Positions 51,055 through 62,100 of a stretch of DNA of 64,000 bases are shown here, in pieces. The stretch covers positions 1-64,000 of the forward strand of contig JAFZQX010000035.1 in assembly GCA_017620205.1 (NCBI GenBank). The letters are read 5' to 3'. Each line of letters starts with the position of its first letter. The first letter of the stretch is position 1. The notes under the pieces were generated by a model. It made no database searches, was not told the origin of the DNA, and worked only from the letters and a program-made list of their open reading frames with translations. This DNA comes from Clostridia bacterium (GTDB taxonomy: Bacteria > Bacillota > Clostridia > UMGS1883 > UMGS1540). The translations under genes and the position numbers were made by a program.

Positions 51055-54000
51055 CTATTTTACATCGTCTATTCTGATGATTGTAGGCTTCGCAATAGGC
51101 TTCATAGACTGAAGGCTTTCCCACCAGAATACTTTGATATATTTGGCGTCTTCGGTTTCGTCAAGACTTAAAGTGCCTGTATCCGTAATCTCGCTGACAT
51201 CTAAATCCGCGAGGTTGCCCGAAATGTCTACAATGGTTGCAAGAACCTGTCTGGGAGCTTCTTCTTCGGATTCTATGGAAATTTGAACTTCAACGGAGCC
51301 CGTGTCCTCATCAACATCAACGCTGTTTACCGTGAGATATGTTTCGGTATCTTCTTCCGGAGTATATCCGTCATCATAAACGTTTAGTTTGTTTTCACTG
51401 CCGGAAAGAACGGTCATAATGTGTGTGCCGTCATCTGTAAATACAGCCGTGTCTTTAAACTTTCCTGACGGGGCTGTTTTAATTATATTGTCGGCGGAAA
51501 CTACTCTGCCGTTTTTGTTTACCGCTGCCGAATAAAGCGTTTTGTTGCCGTCTCCACTCCAGCTGATTATAATATCGTCGCCGCTTATTGCCGCAGCAGG
51601 ATTGCCCGTACTCATCATCTTCGTTACGGAATACTGCTTTTGCGACCAGCTGCCGTCGTCGTTTCTCGCATAAAGAGAGAGACCCTTTTTAGCTTCGTTT
51701 ACAAGATAAGCTGCAGTGCCGTCTGAGCAGAGAGCCGTTTCATAACCGTAAGCGCTAAATGTCTGTTCGGAAACGGAGCCGTCCCACGAGAGTATGTGAA
51801 GCGTTTTATCTGACGTTACAAACGATACTATCAGCGCACCGCTTGCGGCACATGCTGAAATGTCGTAAAGGCTCTTGTCTTTTGCAAGCTCAAACGCGCT
51901 GCCCCATGCGCCGCCTGTGTATTTATAACCGTAAACGGTCATCTTTTCTGCAAGAGCGCCTTCGCTTGTCTTTAAAGCGGCAAGATATACGCTGCCGCTG
52001 TCTTTTACAAGCAGGAGCTTTTTATAAACGGACTGCGGAAGGGATTCAAGAGTGTTGATTTCTCCCGTCCATGCGCCGCCTTTTACAGTGCCGACTGTAA
52101 ATTTTACGTCAGACGGCGGGCAGGTTTTTGCCATATCTTCTTTCGCAATCTCAGTCCAGATGGCAAGATAGTTGCCGTCAGCAAGCGTTATAATGTCATA
52201 CGAAGGAATAAGTCCGTCAGACGAGGTAATCTCTACGGGGCTGTTCCAATTATTATCGCCCCGGTATTCGCTGATACAAAGTTTTACGTCACCGCCGCGT
52301 GTTTCCATATCCGTATAGACGAACGTGCCGCTGCCCTCATCTGCCGCATAACCGCCTATGGGAAGAAGATTATCAATAACTGTTTCGGGTCTGCCGTTAA
52401 ACGTTGAGGGATCAAAGTCGTCTCTGCTGCGTATACTGCCGTTTATACCGAGAGGCGTCAGTGTAAACTGCGTTTCCGTTCCGAACTGGTACTTAAACGG
52501 TATTGAGCCGAACTCAAAATCCTTTTCGCCGTTTATAAACCATGTTGATATTTCAATATGCGCGTCCGCCGTAAGCTTTCCTTCAACGTTATTAAGCTTA
52601 AAGCCTTCGCTGCCCACCGTGGCTGATGCTGTTGTCATGTCTTCGAGCTTGTCGTTGTCGCCACTCAGCTTTAAGTTTGCTTCAGCGCCGAGAGCGCCGC
52701 CGAAAGCGTTTGCGTATACGCCTATGCCCGCACCTACGCCTACTGTAAACTCAACCTCGTGACTCGTTTCACCGCCGTTTACAACGGTGTATGTATATGT
52801 TCCGTCAGCGCCTGCCGCAACCTTAATCTGAGCTCCTATATCAAGAGCGCCGCTCTTTTCAAGGGAGACAAGTATGGGGCCTACGGTTGGCACAAGCGCA
52901 AGAGACTTAAATGCGCTGATCTGCGCGTTTACATGTACCTGACCGTTAACGCCGAAAGAGTATTCTTTCGAAACATTGTTATTCTTTTTGTCTTTTGTAT
53001 CTGTTTCGGTAAGGGTTACGGTGCCCGTCGGAGGATTGCTTTCGTCAAACTCTATCTTAACAGGCAGAGCGTTAAACAGCGGGGGCAGGTAATCCATAAC
53101 ATCCATATCTTCTGCCGAAACCTTTACGTCATATCCTTCGGAGAACGCACGCTCTTTGCCGTCAAGCGACATGTTCCAGTCGCCCGAAATCATTATGCCG
53201 AGAGTAGCGGGAGCGAGCGAGAGGTTTGCCGAATCGGGACCGGAAACGGACTGTTTGCCCTGAAGCAGCTGAACTTCGATGTTATATTTATATGTCAAAA
53301 ATCCGTCGTCCTCTTCAACTGATGCCGTAAACGAGGGGAGAGGCAAAACGGAGCCTGTCGGCTGCGCTATTTCCAAAAGCTTGTCGACGGCACCGCCGCC
53401 GAGAGCCTTGGCGTTTGCCATAAGCGTTATGTTATTGAGCATTGTCGCCATATCGCCGTCAAGGCGGATGCCCACAAGCTGCTCTTCGTCATCGTCTTCG
53501 TACTCAATATTATATATTGCAACGGCATCTTTATCCGTTACGGCTACAAAAGCCGGTTCAAAGCCGTCGGGCGGAAGCTCCCAAAGCGGAATTGAAGACG
53601 AGAGCTTGTATTGATTTTTTTGTTTGTCGAGCGTTTTGCCTTCAAACGTTATATCGTTTTCTCCTTCAAAACGGTGATAATAAACATTGCCGAAATCACC
53701 GCTGCGTAATCTTTCAAGCCAGCCCAAAACCGCGGAGGGGTTATACTCTGCGCCGCTTGTTGAAGGTACTGCCAGCTCCTCGGGAGAATCGGAATAGTCT
53801 TTGTTTTTAAACGCCTTTCTGTCAACAATATATATTTCTTTAAGATTGTCGCCGGCTAAGGTGTTAAAGTCGCCCTCAACGCCTAAAGACAGTACGGAGT
53901 TGTTTGATAATGCGTTTCCCAAAAACTCAATCGTGTTGCTGCTGCCTACATAGTTTACGCCGGGCAGAAACGCGCCTTTTTTATCGAGCTTTACCGTGTC

Positions 54001-57000
54001 TTCGCCGATTTCGGGCTGCACGGCTCTCTGAAGGGTAATCTCTTTTGTTTCGCCGTTTGTAACCTCTGTCTCCGTCAGCGTAAAGGACTTGCTTTCATAG
54101 CCCTTTGCGATAATTTTAACCGCATACTGCTGATACGTTAGTCCGCTGTTTATCTCGTCGGTATTTGACCAGCTGTAATGCGTTATAGTACCCGCCTGCG
54201 CGCTGCCGTCCTCTTTTGACGTGATAATAACGGAAGCGTCTCTTAAAGCGCCCGTAAGGGATATATCGGCGCCCGATATGGGATTACCCGCATCGTCCTT
54301 TAAACTGAATTTATTAACATACTGCTTTCTTGTCAAAGGAACAATAATTGTTTCCGTCTTTGAGCCCTCGTCATATTCGCCCGTTATCATGCCGGGGTTC
54401 GGGCATTCCCATTCGTCCGAATTGACAGTAACAGCCGAAGCCGATGATGAGCAGGTCTGCTCAGCGTACGTCTGACCTGTTGTAAATACATTACTGCCGC
54501 CAAGTGTTACGGAAACGGGAATATTCAGCTCGTTATCGACATTGCCGGACTCTACCGCTTTAACTTTTATTGTTCTCGGATTTAAGAGATTTTTTATCTC
54601 GCTCTGCGAAAGGATATGCGTACCCGCCGAGCAGTTTCCGGGATTTAAGAAATCGAGGAAGCAGTTTATCGGTCCGTTGTCTTTAAGCTCTACGGAGAAC
54701 CAAAGATCGTTATTGCAGAGTTCGGGGTATCTTTCCGGATTCCGGTGATAGCTCTGCCATGAAAGAACATATTGATCCCAGTATGAATCATTTGCCGCGC
54801 AGAAGTAAAGCGTTACGTTTCCGTCGGGAATAGATGTAAAAGATTGATCGTTCCACTGGTCGCGGCGGTAATACCCCTGTCTCGGATGACCTGTATAAAA
54901 CAGCTTGCCCGGAATCTTATCCGTTTCATAAGCGAACAGCATTGACATTATATAGCCTTTATCATCATCGCGGACAAGCGCGTCATCCATGTGCGCATGA
55001 TATTTATTATCTTCGGTATCTGCCGGAATATATTCATATAAAACAGCAGTTTGCGGCATAACAGCCGCCATAAGCTCTGCTTCGGAGCCGTCACCTGTCT
55101 CATCTACGGACGATAGTGTTGCTTCGCCGGTGCAGACATGAAGGTCGTCAAACTCTTCGGGATGGCTCTGCATAAACTGAAGCCTTGCCTGACCGTACTC
55201 CTCGCTCAAATCTATATATTCGGAGGTGTACAAGTCAAGATTATAGAATTTAAAGTGCAGCTCGCCGTCTGATTCGTCGTTGTCATAAAGGTCATAGAAG
55301 GTGCGGTGTCCGTCCGCGTCCTGGTCAAAGTCAACCGTTACCTGTGTGTCCGCAACGGTTGACAGGGGCCACGGGTTTTTGCACCTGTCGTCGGGATAAT
55401 TTATATCTACATAGTCCTCCGGGAACGGATGGTCCGCGTCGGGCAGTTTTCCGGGCGCGGGGAAATCATAGAACGTAAAGCTCTTTACTCCGTTGTGCGG
55501 AAGTCTTTCCCTTGTCTGGTTTGTCCAGTCCGAAAGACTGAGGTGCGAGAATGTGTCCGAGAGGGTGTATGTAAACGTGTATTCGCCCGGATCAAGCTCA
55601 TTGAATATAGCGGGGAATTTCTCGCCCGTCATAGCGAGAGTCTTGTCTTTCGCGCCCGACATCGTAACAGTCGCGCCGCGGCTTTCTGTGTGATAATTTG
55701 ATGTCTTAAATGTGTGATAGAAAAGTCCGTCATGATCTCTCTCTGATTCAGGGGTAGGCTCAAATCCCGTTATCATGTGCATTTCCGCGGCAGTTTCCAT
55801 ACCTATACCTACGCCTGATGCCGTTTCGTTTATATCGCCCAAAAGGTATGTAAACTGCTTTTCCATCATAACAAGGTCTGCTATAACCGTGCCCGATGAA
55901 AGGTTCATGCCCGCTATATCGCCGTACGGCTGCTGTGTTCCCGATGAGAGCCATGCCCATGCCGATTTTCTCGTTCCGAGCCATTTGCCCGTACAGGGCC
56001 AGCCGCGGACGTTGTAATCATAATAGCATGTATCTGTCGCACCTTCGTGGTATATAAGGTGACCGCCGAAATAATCCTTGTATTTTCCGTCAACCTCAAC
56101 GCCGTACAGACCGGGCGCGAGCGTTACGGAATAGAAACCGTTTTCGTCTGTTGTTATTTCGTGTCCTGCCGCGTTTTCGCCGTTTTGTGTATAATATGCA
56201 GACGGCTTTATAATAATTTTCGTATTTGGAACGGGAACGGTTGTAATTGTGCCGTCCGCGTTCATGTCGGATTTATAAAGCGTTCCGGAAAAGCTTACGG
56301 GGTCGGGCGTAACACGAACGCTTGTTTTTGATGCTTTGCCTATTGTTGCAGCTGCCGTGCCCGTGCCGCTGAATTCGGCGTAGAAGTATTTCGGACCGTA
56401 GCGTGTGTTTTCCGTAGAGCTGTAAATCTCCTTGCTGTCGACGCCCGACAAAACGCTTACATATCTCTTTGCCGCGCCGTTTACCGCAACGCGATATGAG
56501 CCCGGGAGGAGGCCTTCAAAGTTTGCCTTTCCGTTTTCGTCAAGCGTAGTTTCTCTTACAATGCCTTCGGTAAGCGTGCCCGTTGTGCCTATAAGCTCAA
56601 CTTTAAGTTCGGCTCGGCTGTCTTCTCCCGTAAACTTATCGCTTTCGCCGGTGGCGCGTGTTTTAAATATATCGGGGTCGGCATAAGGCGAGGTTAAGCT
56701 TACAGTCACGGGTGAGTCCGCGAAACGCATTGTAAGCGGCAGATTGTTTTGCGTAAGGTTTCCGGCACCGTCCGAATAAATATACGCTTCCGCTGTTTCA
56801 TAACCTATGGAGCTGCATGTTATTTTCCATGTGACCGGCACTAATTTTTCAACCGTAACAACGCCGTTTTCATCTGTTGAGGCGGTGAAACTTATAATTT
56901 CTTTTGTTTGGTCTTTGGGGTCGAGACCCGTAAATTTTACCGTTTTTCCGGGAAGCGGCGCACTCTTCGCTTCCAAAACGGGGTCAAAGCCCGTAACCGT

Positions 57001-59136
57001 TACGGTAAGCTGCTGATAATTCGGTTTTAAAGCGCAGGAGAGATTGTAGTCGCCTGTAAGCGTATGTGTTTCGGAAACATAGCTTTCCCAGCCGGCTCTG
57101 CCTGCTTCGTTTATGTGAAATACATAATTTCCTGCGGGGATACCCGAAAACTGCGCGAAGCCGTTTTCATCCGTATACTTTGTATATGTTCCCAAATCGC
57201 CTTCGCCTACGGCTCTTATCTGAACGCCGCGGAGCATAATGCCCGAATAAACGCAGCTTATGTTTGCGTAAATATCTATCATGCTGTCGCTTGTAAGTTT
57301 ATTAAGCGCGGCGTCAAAGCCGAGAGAGGTGTTTTCAACCGTAAAACCTTCTTCTTCAAAATCGCCGTAGCCGTCGGCGGACACAGTAACCGTATAGCTG
57401 CCGTCCGAAACGTTTGTTATGCGGTAAAAACCAAAAGTATCCGTCAAGGCGTTTTGTCCGTTTGAAAGCGTAACCTGTGCTCCGCTTATACCGTCGCCCG
57501 TCTCTGCGTCCGTTATTCTGCCCGTCACGGATATTCCCGTGGCGTCCGTCCATTTAGCATACAGCGCCATGGGACCGCTTACGGTTTCCGCAAAATCCCA
57601 CTCTTCTGTATAATCCCTGTCTTTGTACCAGCCGCCGAAAGAGAAGCCCGATTTTTTCGGTGCGTCCGGAACGGAAACGGTTTCGTCCTGATATACTTTT
57701 TGCGGAAATACAAAAGTGCCTCCGCAGCTGTCAAACAGCACGGCATATCCGTGCGCATCCCATTTTGCCGTAAGCGTCAGGTTATCCGCCAATGCTTCCG
57801 AGAAATCATACGGCGTGTCTTCGTCCTCCGAATACCAATAAAGGAAGGTATAGCCTGCGCGCGACGGCTCATCGGGCAGAGAAAGCGTGCCGCCGTCGGG
57901 AACCGTCTTTGAAATAACGGTTTCGCCTGCCGAAACGAAAGTAACGGTATAGTACTGACGTATTCCCGCTTTTTTGATATTAGGGAAGCCGCCGTTTTCG
58001 TCTTCCGAAATGCTCCATTCTTTCGCGCCGTCAATTCCCGCAGATGCACTATTCAGTATATCTGCAAAAGCTGACGATTTCATTTCGCCCTCTGTTTTTG
58101 CCTGCGCTATGCCGTCATTGCCGTAATATGTATATCTCGCGGCAAGCGGCTCATATTTGTAAGTTTTATTTGAATACTCTTTGAGGTTAGTTTCTATGAT
58201 ACAGGTGTTTTTATATGCTGTCGTGTCCGGGGAGATATAAAGCCTGTTTGCACCGCCGCAGTCTGTAATGCCTATGCAGTTTTCGGCGTTTGTGCCGTAT
58301 GCGTAAATACCGCCGACGGCAATGCTGTCATAGTATGTGCCATCGGGAATGGAAGCCGTAACAACCGAAACGCAGTTTCTGCTTTTTCCGGAGCCTTTTG
58401 CTGATATACCGCCGAGAGAAAACTCTTTATCCGCGTCAAGCGCGCCTACCGTAACATAGGCACGGCAGCTTTCTATAAACCCGTTTTGGGAGAGGTTGCC
58501 CGCGATACCTGCCGCCGCAGCGTATTCATCGTTTGAATATGACGTGCCCGCGGTATATACAGAGCCGCTTACGTCACAGTTTGATATACCCGTGTTATAG
58601 CCGCCGAAATAACCCGCAATAAGACCCGCGTACGTTTCTATACCGTCTGTGCCGGGCGTTGCCGCGTATACGGCGGCGTCCGTGATTTTTACATCGACTA
58701 TCTCGCCGCTTACATATCCGAAAAGACCGGCGTAATAGCCGTCGCTGTATGGCGCGTCTGCCGTACCTACGCGAAGACCCGAAACAGTATGTCCGCCGCC
58801 GTCAAATACTGCCATAAACCCGCTATTGCGCGTTTTGCCTATCGGCAGCCAGAGATGATCCGAAAGATTTATATCGGCTGTCAGACGGAATACGCTGCGC
58901 ACCATATCCCAGTTTTCGTCATAAGTATACTGAGTAAGCGTGCCGTCATTTACGGATTTTGCGAGCCACGCAAGACCTTCTGCAGTTGATATTTCGTAAA
59001 CACCGTCAGCGTTTGGCAAAACGGCCTCTGCATATTCTGTCCAATAAGATGTGTCCGCTTGCACCGCGGCAGGCATGATAATCAGCGTCATGCACATTGC
59101 CAATGTGGTTAAAAGACTAAAAACTTTTCTTTTCAT
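51055..59136 (-). CDS. giant secreted multidomain protein (GLUG-like, InlB-type and CNA/carboxypeptidase-regulatory-like domains)
   Basis: 2693 aa with signal peptide (~1-27). Residues ~30-330 are GLUG-like beta-helix strands ('YYAGLFGYVSGEIVDVKITD', 'ETYAGLIAGYFGGYNTGIS'). Residues ~395-530 hold two InlB-type repeats ('YYTVTFVSAGETVISKTV', 'LTLTAKW'). From ~530 onward are several carboxypeptidase-regulatory/CNA-B-like folds ('GRITDAETGDGISGAQVTLS', 'ENGFAQFSGIPAGNYVFHI'). The long middle and a C-terminal part with propeller-like strands (~2290-2600) are not recognised. No LPXTG, SLH or choline-binding anchor is seen, so it may be released or held by partner proteins. It follows the 1417-aa gene by 28 bases and is co-transcribed with it. 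Confidence 0.85.
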   Translation of the reverse strand: MKRKVFSLLTTLAMCMTLIIMPAAVQADTSYWTEYAEAVLPNADGVYEISTAEGLAWLAKSVNDGTLTQYTYDENWDMVRSVFRLTADINLSDHLWLPIGKTRNSGFMAVFDGGGHTVSGLRVGTADAPYSDGYYAGLFGYVSGEIVDVKITDAAVYAATPGTDGIETYAGLIAGYFGGYNTGISNCDVSGSVYTAGTSYSNDEYAAAAGIAGNLSQNGFIESCRAYVTVGALDADKEFSLGGISAKGSGKSRNCVSVVTASIPDGTYYDSIAVGGIYAYGTNAENCIGITDCGGANRLYISPDTTAYKNTCIIETNLKEYSNKTYKYEPLAARYTYYGNDGIAQAKTEGEMKSSAFADILNSASAGIDGAKEWSISEDENGGFPNIKKAGIRQYYTVTFVSAGETVISKTVPDGGTLSLPDEPSRAGYTFLYWYSEDEDTPYDFSEALADNLTLTAKWDAHGYAVLFDSCGGTFVFPQKVYQDETVSVPDAPKKSGFSFGGWYKDRDYTEEWDFAETVSGPMALYAKWTDATGISVTGRITDAETGDGISGAQVTLSNGQNALTDTFGFYRITNVSDGSYTVTVSADGYGDFEEEGFTVENTSLGFDAALNKLTSDSMIDIYANISCVYSGIMLRGVQIRAVGEGDLGTYTKYTDENGFAQFSGIPAGNYVFHINEAGRAGWESYVSETHTLTGDYNLSCALKPNYQQLTVTVTGFDPVLEAKSAPLPGKTVKFTGLDPKDQTKEIISFTASTDENGVVTVEKLVPVTWKITCSSIGYETAEAYIYSDGAGNLTQNNLPLTMRFADSPVTVSLTSPYADPDIFKTRATGESDKFTGEDSRAELKVELIGTTGTLTEGIVRETTLDENGKANFEGLLPGSYRVAVNGAAKRYVSVLSGVDSKEIYSSTENTRYGPKYFYAEFSGTGTAAATIGKASKTSVRVTPDPVSFSGTLYKSDMNADGTITTVPVPNTKIIIKPSAYYTQNGENAAGHEITTDENGFYSVTLAPGLYGVEVDGKYKDYFGGHLIYHEGATDTCYYDYNVRGWPCTGKWLGTRKSAWAWLSSGTQQPYGDIAGMNLSSGTVIADLVMMEKQFTYLLGDINETASGVGIGMETAAEMHMITGFEPTPESERDHDGLFYHTFKTSNYHTESRGATVTMSGAKDKTLAMTGEKFPAIFNELDPGEYTFTYTLSDTFSHLSLSDWTNQTRERLPHNGVKSFTFYDFPAPGKLPDADHPFPEDYVDINYPDDRCKNPWPLSTVADTQVTVDFDQDADGHRTFYDLYDNDESDGELHFKFYNLDLYTSEYIDLSEEYGQARLQFMQSHPEEFDDLHVCTGEATLSSVDETGDGSEAELMAAVMPQTAVLYEYIPADTEDNKYHAHMDDALVRDDDKGYIMSMLFAYETDKIPGKLFYTGHPRQGYYRRDQWNDQSFTSIPDGNVTLYFCAANDSYWDQYVLSWQSYHRNPERYPELCNNDLWFSVELKDNGPINCFLDFLNPGNCSAGTHILSQSEIKNLLNPRTIKVKAVESGNVDNELNIPVSVTLGGSNVFTTGQTYAEQTCSSSASAVTVNSDEWECPNPGMITGEYDEGSKTETIIVPLTRKQYVNKFSLKDDAGNPISGADISLTGALRDASVIITSKEDGSAQAGTITHYSWSNTDEINSGLTYQQYAVKIIAKGYESKSFTLTETEVTNGETKEITLQRAVQPEIGEDTVKLDKKGAFLPGVNYVGSSNTIEFLGNALSNNSVLSLGVEGDFNTLAGDNLKEIYIVDRKAFKNKDYSDSPEELAVPSTSGAEYNPSAVLGWLERLRSGDFGNVYYHRFEGENDITFEGKTLDKQKNQYKLSSSIPLWELPPDGFEPAFVAVTDKDAVAIYNIEYEDDDEEQLVGIRLDGDMATMLNNITLMANAKALGGGAVDKLLEIAQPTGSVLPLPSFTASVEEDDGFLTYKYNIEVQLLQGKQSVSGPDSANLSLAPATLGIMISGDWNMSLDGKERAFSEGYDVKVSAEDMDVMDYLPPLFNALPVKIEFDESNPPTGTVTLTETDTKDKKNNNVSKEYSFGVNGQVHVNAQISAFKSLALVPTVGPILVSLEKSGALDIGAQIKVAAGADGTYTYTVVNGGETSHEVEFTVGVGAGIGVYANAFGGALGAEANLKLSGDNDKLEDMTTASATVGSEGFKLNNVEGKLTADAHIEISTWFINGEKDFEFGSIPFKYQFGTETQFTLTPLGINGSIRSRDDFDPSTFNGRPETVIDNLLPIGGYAADEGSGTFVYTDMETRGGDVKLCISEYRGDNNWNSPVEITSSDGLIPSYDIITLADGNYLAIWTEIAKEDMAKTCPPSDVKFTVGTVKGGAWTGEINTLESLPQSVYKKLLLVKDSGSVYLAALKTSEGALAEKMTVYGYKYTGGAWGSAFELAKDKSLYDISACAASGALIVSFVTSDKTLHILSWDGSVSEQTFSAYGYETALCSDGTAAYLVNEAKKGLSLYARNDDGSWSQKQYSVTKMMSTGNPAAAISGDDIIISWSGDGNKTLYSAAVNKNGRVVSADNIIKTAPSGKFKDTAVFTDDGTHIMTVLSGSENKLNVYDDGYTPEEDTETYLTVNSVDVDEDTGSVEVQISIESEEEAPRQVLATIVDISGNLADLDVSEITDTGTLSLDETEDAKYIKVFWWESLQSMKPIAKPTIIRIDDVK

Positions 59137-59164
59137 TTTTGCTCTCCTTATGATAGTACCTGTA

Positions 59165-62100
59165 TTATTTAAGCTCTTTTACTTTTAAAAGCGGTGTTAT
59201 TATATCGTCTTCGTTTAAGAAGAGTTTAACCGTGCCCGTGCCGCGCATGTTTATTGTGCCGGATGTATCGGGGTTTTCTAAAATCTTAATATCGGAAAGT
59301 GCGTTGCCGTCATACTGCGCCGCAATAAGAACAAAGCTTTCGGGCGCGTTTTTAATTTCATATGCAATTTCGTTTTCGCTTCTTGAAGCCAGGAGCGTAA
59401 GCGCCGTAGGATCGGGCGCGCCGAAGCGGAATTTATAAACACTGCTGTCCGCCGCCCAGTCCGCCTGATCTGCGTATTCCTCAACGTCTCCCGACAATAC
59501 GGCGCTGCCGTCGTCTATCAGAAACGTTCCGGAAAACTCGTAATAATCCGTAAACAGCGTCTTTTCATTTTCCTCAAGCTCCGCATACGATACCATACTG
59601 CCGTAGCGGTTTACATAGTACTGATCAAGATTATTCTGGTCAACGTCATCGGGGTCAACGGGCACATAGCCGCTAAAGAGCGTCATGGGGTCAAAGGCAA
59701 AGTATCCTCCGCTAAGCACGAGAGTAGGTCTTGCGCCGCCGCCGTTTCCCATTACTCTGTAATCCATATTCTTTATACGCGCGTCGCCCTCTATGGTCAT
59801 TTGGGTGGGGCTGTCGCTTTCGTAATCATAGATAACATACTGCAGATTATTGAATTCAGCGTCGTCCGAAATGTTTATCGAAAGGTTTGCTTTTTGGTTG
59901 CCGTTATTAAAGGTCATGGTCGGAATAAAGTGTCCGCCGCTTATATAGTATGTGCCGCCGTCTGCAAAGAAGCTTGCGTTTTCGCCGAAGCCGCCGTCCG
60001 TGAAATAATATGTATCCTGCGTCCATGGCTGAATGCTGAGGTTTATAATGCCGCTTAATTTAACCGTGCCGGGAGTGGTACTTACCATATGGAAATCTGT
60101 CGGGTAAATACAATCTTCTTCAACGCCGCCTATAGTCCTTGTGCCGGGCGTGCCGCCCGTTATAGTTCCTTTAATATCAAATGTATGACCGTTTAAGTCA
60201 AACCATATAGAGCGCAAATCGTCGGAGCGGGGATTTATTTCCCAGGTTTCACCCTCGGGGAGCTCCGCGTCTTTCAGCATCTTTACATATTCGTCATTGT
60301 AGGAAAACATATAGTTGTCGTGTTCGGGTATCGTTTCAAGACTTTCTTCATAGCCCGTCACAGGCAAAGCCGAAGCTAAAAGCGCATCTTTCAGCGTAGA
60401 ATAATAAGTTTGGCAATAGGTATCGTCCAAACGCGTGTTTGTTTCGTGGTCAATTAAAGAATATGACGATTCAACAGACGCTTCAAAGCTGTCCGATACG
60501 CCGTCCCACGAGAGCGTACCGCCGTTTAAAACGCGTATTCCGCCGCCTTTTATTTCGCCGCCCGAAGCGGTATCTTTTATTGTAAGATTTCCTTTAACAA
60601 GTATTATAACGCCGTGCTCATCCAGTGCGGCGGTTTTTGTGCCGTCTATTTTATGCCCCGCAAGGTCAAGCGTTGCCGTTACGCCTTTCGGAACATAAAG
60701 CATATCGCTGCCCGTGCCGCCTACAAGGTCTTCATTTAAAACTATAGTGCCGAGGTCTGTGCCGCTTTCTGCGTTTAATGTTTCTGCCATGTCATCCCAG
60801 GGCGACGGCTCAAGCCATACCGCCGTAAAGGTTATGTCTTCGGTAGTAGAAAACGTATCGCCTACATTGTATATTACATTGCCGTACTTCCAGCCGCCGA
60901 AGACCTTGCCTTCGGGAACATCAAAGAAATCCTTCGCGGACGGGAATGTGTTTTCTTTGCCCGCGTTTACGGGGAATGATACAGATGTTTTGCCGCTGTC
61001 GCCTGAAAGCGATGCGCCGTTTCCGTCAAGAGTTACTACGGGCATATCTGCGAGCACCGCCGTAAGGATTATGTTTTCGTTTGCCGTATATGTATCGCCC
61101 GGTGCGTATTTGTCGTTACCATTTTGCCAGCAAATGAATTCCTTGCCGTAGGGCAGCTCAAACAGCTTTTCAAAATTTGCGATAATAACTTCGGAGCCTT
61201 TTTCAACAACAACCGGATTTATTTCGTCTCCGAAAGCGTATGTAATGTCCGCGGGTTCTACGACGGTTACGGTAAGCTCAAAGCCTTCATTTTCGCTCCA
61301 TGAGTCCGAACGGAAATAGAGTTTTACCGAATTGCCGTATGACGTTAAGTTTTCAAACGAAAATTCTCCGCCGAAGTTTCTGCCGCCGAGCTGCGTTGTG
61401 CCGTCGGAATCGTATACGGTAAGATAATCCCAGTACCTGCTTTCGGTCTTTCCCGCGCCGCTTATTTTAAGTATTGTGCCTGCGGGCGCTGTGATATTTA
61501 AATAGCCGCTGCAGCGTGAAGAATAGTTTGCGTCCTTGCCGCCGTCATCGTAAACTTTAAACGAAAAGCCTATATTTTTATCGGAGATATCCGCCGTAAG
61601 CTCTTCTGTTTTGTCCATATTTACAAAGAAGCCGCCTTCGCCGTCTTCTACCAAAACAGGCTCGGGCACGAATATGGCTTCAAAAGTTACGTCTCCGTTT
61701 ACAGTATATTCGTCGCCCGCTTCGTATTCGGTTTCATCCGCCTTCCAGCAGCTGAAAAGCTGTCTTGAGGGCGGCTCAAACATAGATGTATATTCCGGGA
61801 GCGTTATTTTGGTGCCTTTGGCATAGTCAAACTGCTCGGAGGAGTAACCATATGTGTATATAACCGTTGCCTTCTCCGCGAAAAGCGCCGTAAATGTTGT
61901 GTCTTCGTAAAGGGTTACCTTATCGCCCTCGCCGTATATAATTGTGCCGTCCGTGTAACCTACGAAAATCATGCCGTAATTCGGATAGAAATTGCATTTA
62001 GGAAGCGTAAACGCAATGCCGCGAAGTGCGCCCATGTCTGCCATGCTTCCGTAGCCTTCGCCGCGGTCAAATGAAACTTTTAAAAGCGTTTCGGGGTCTG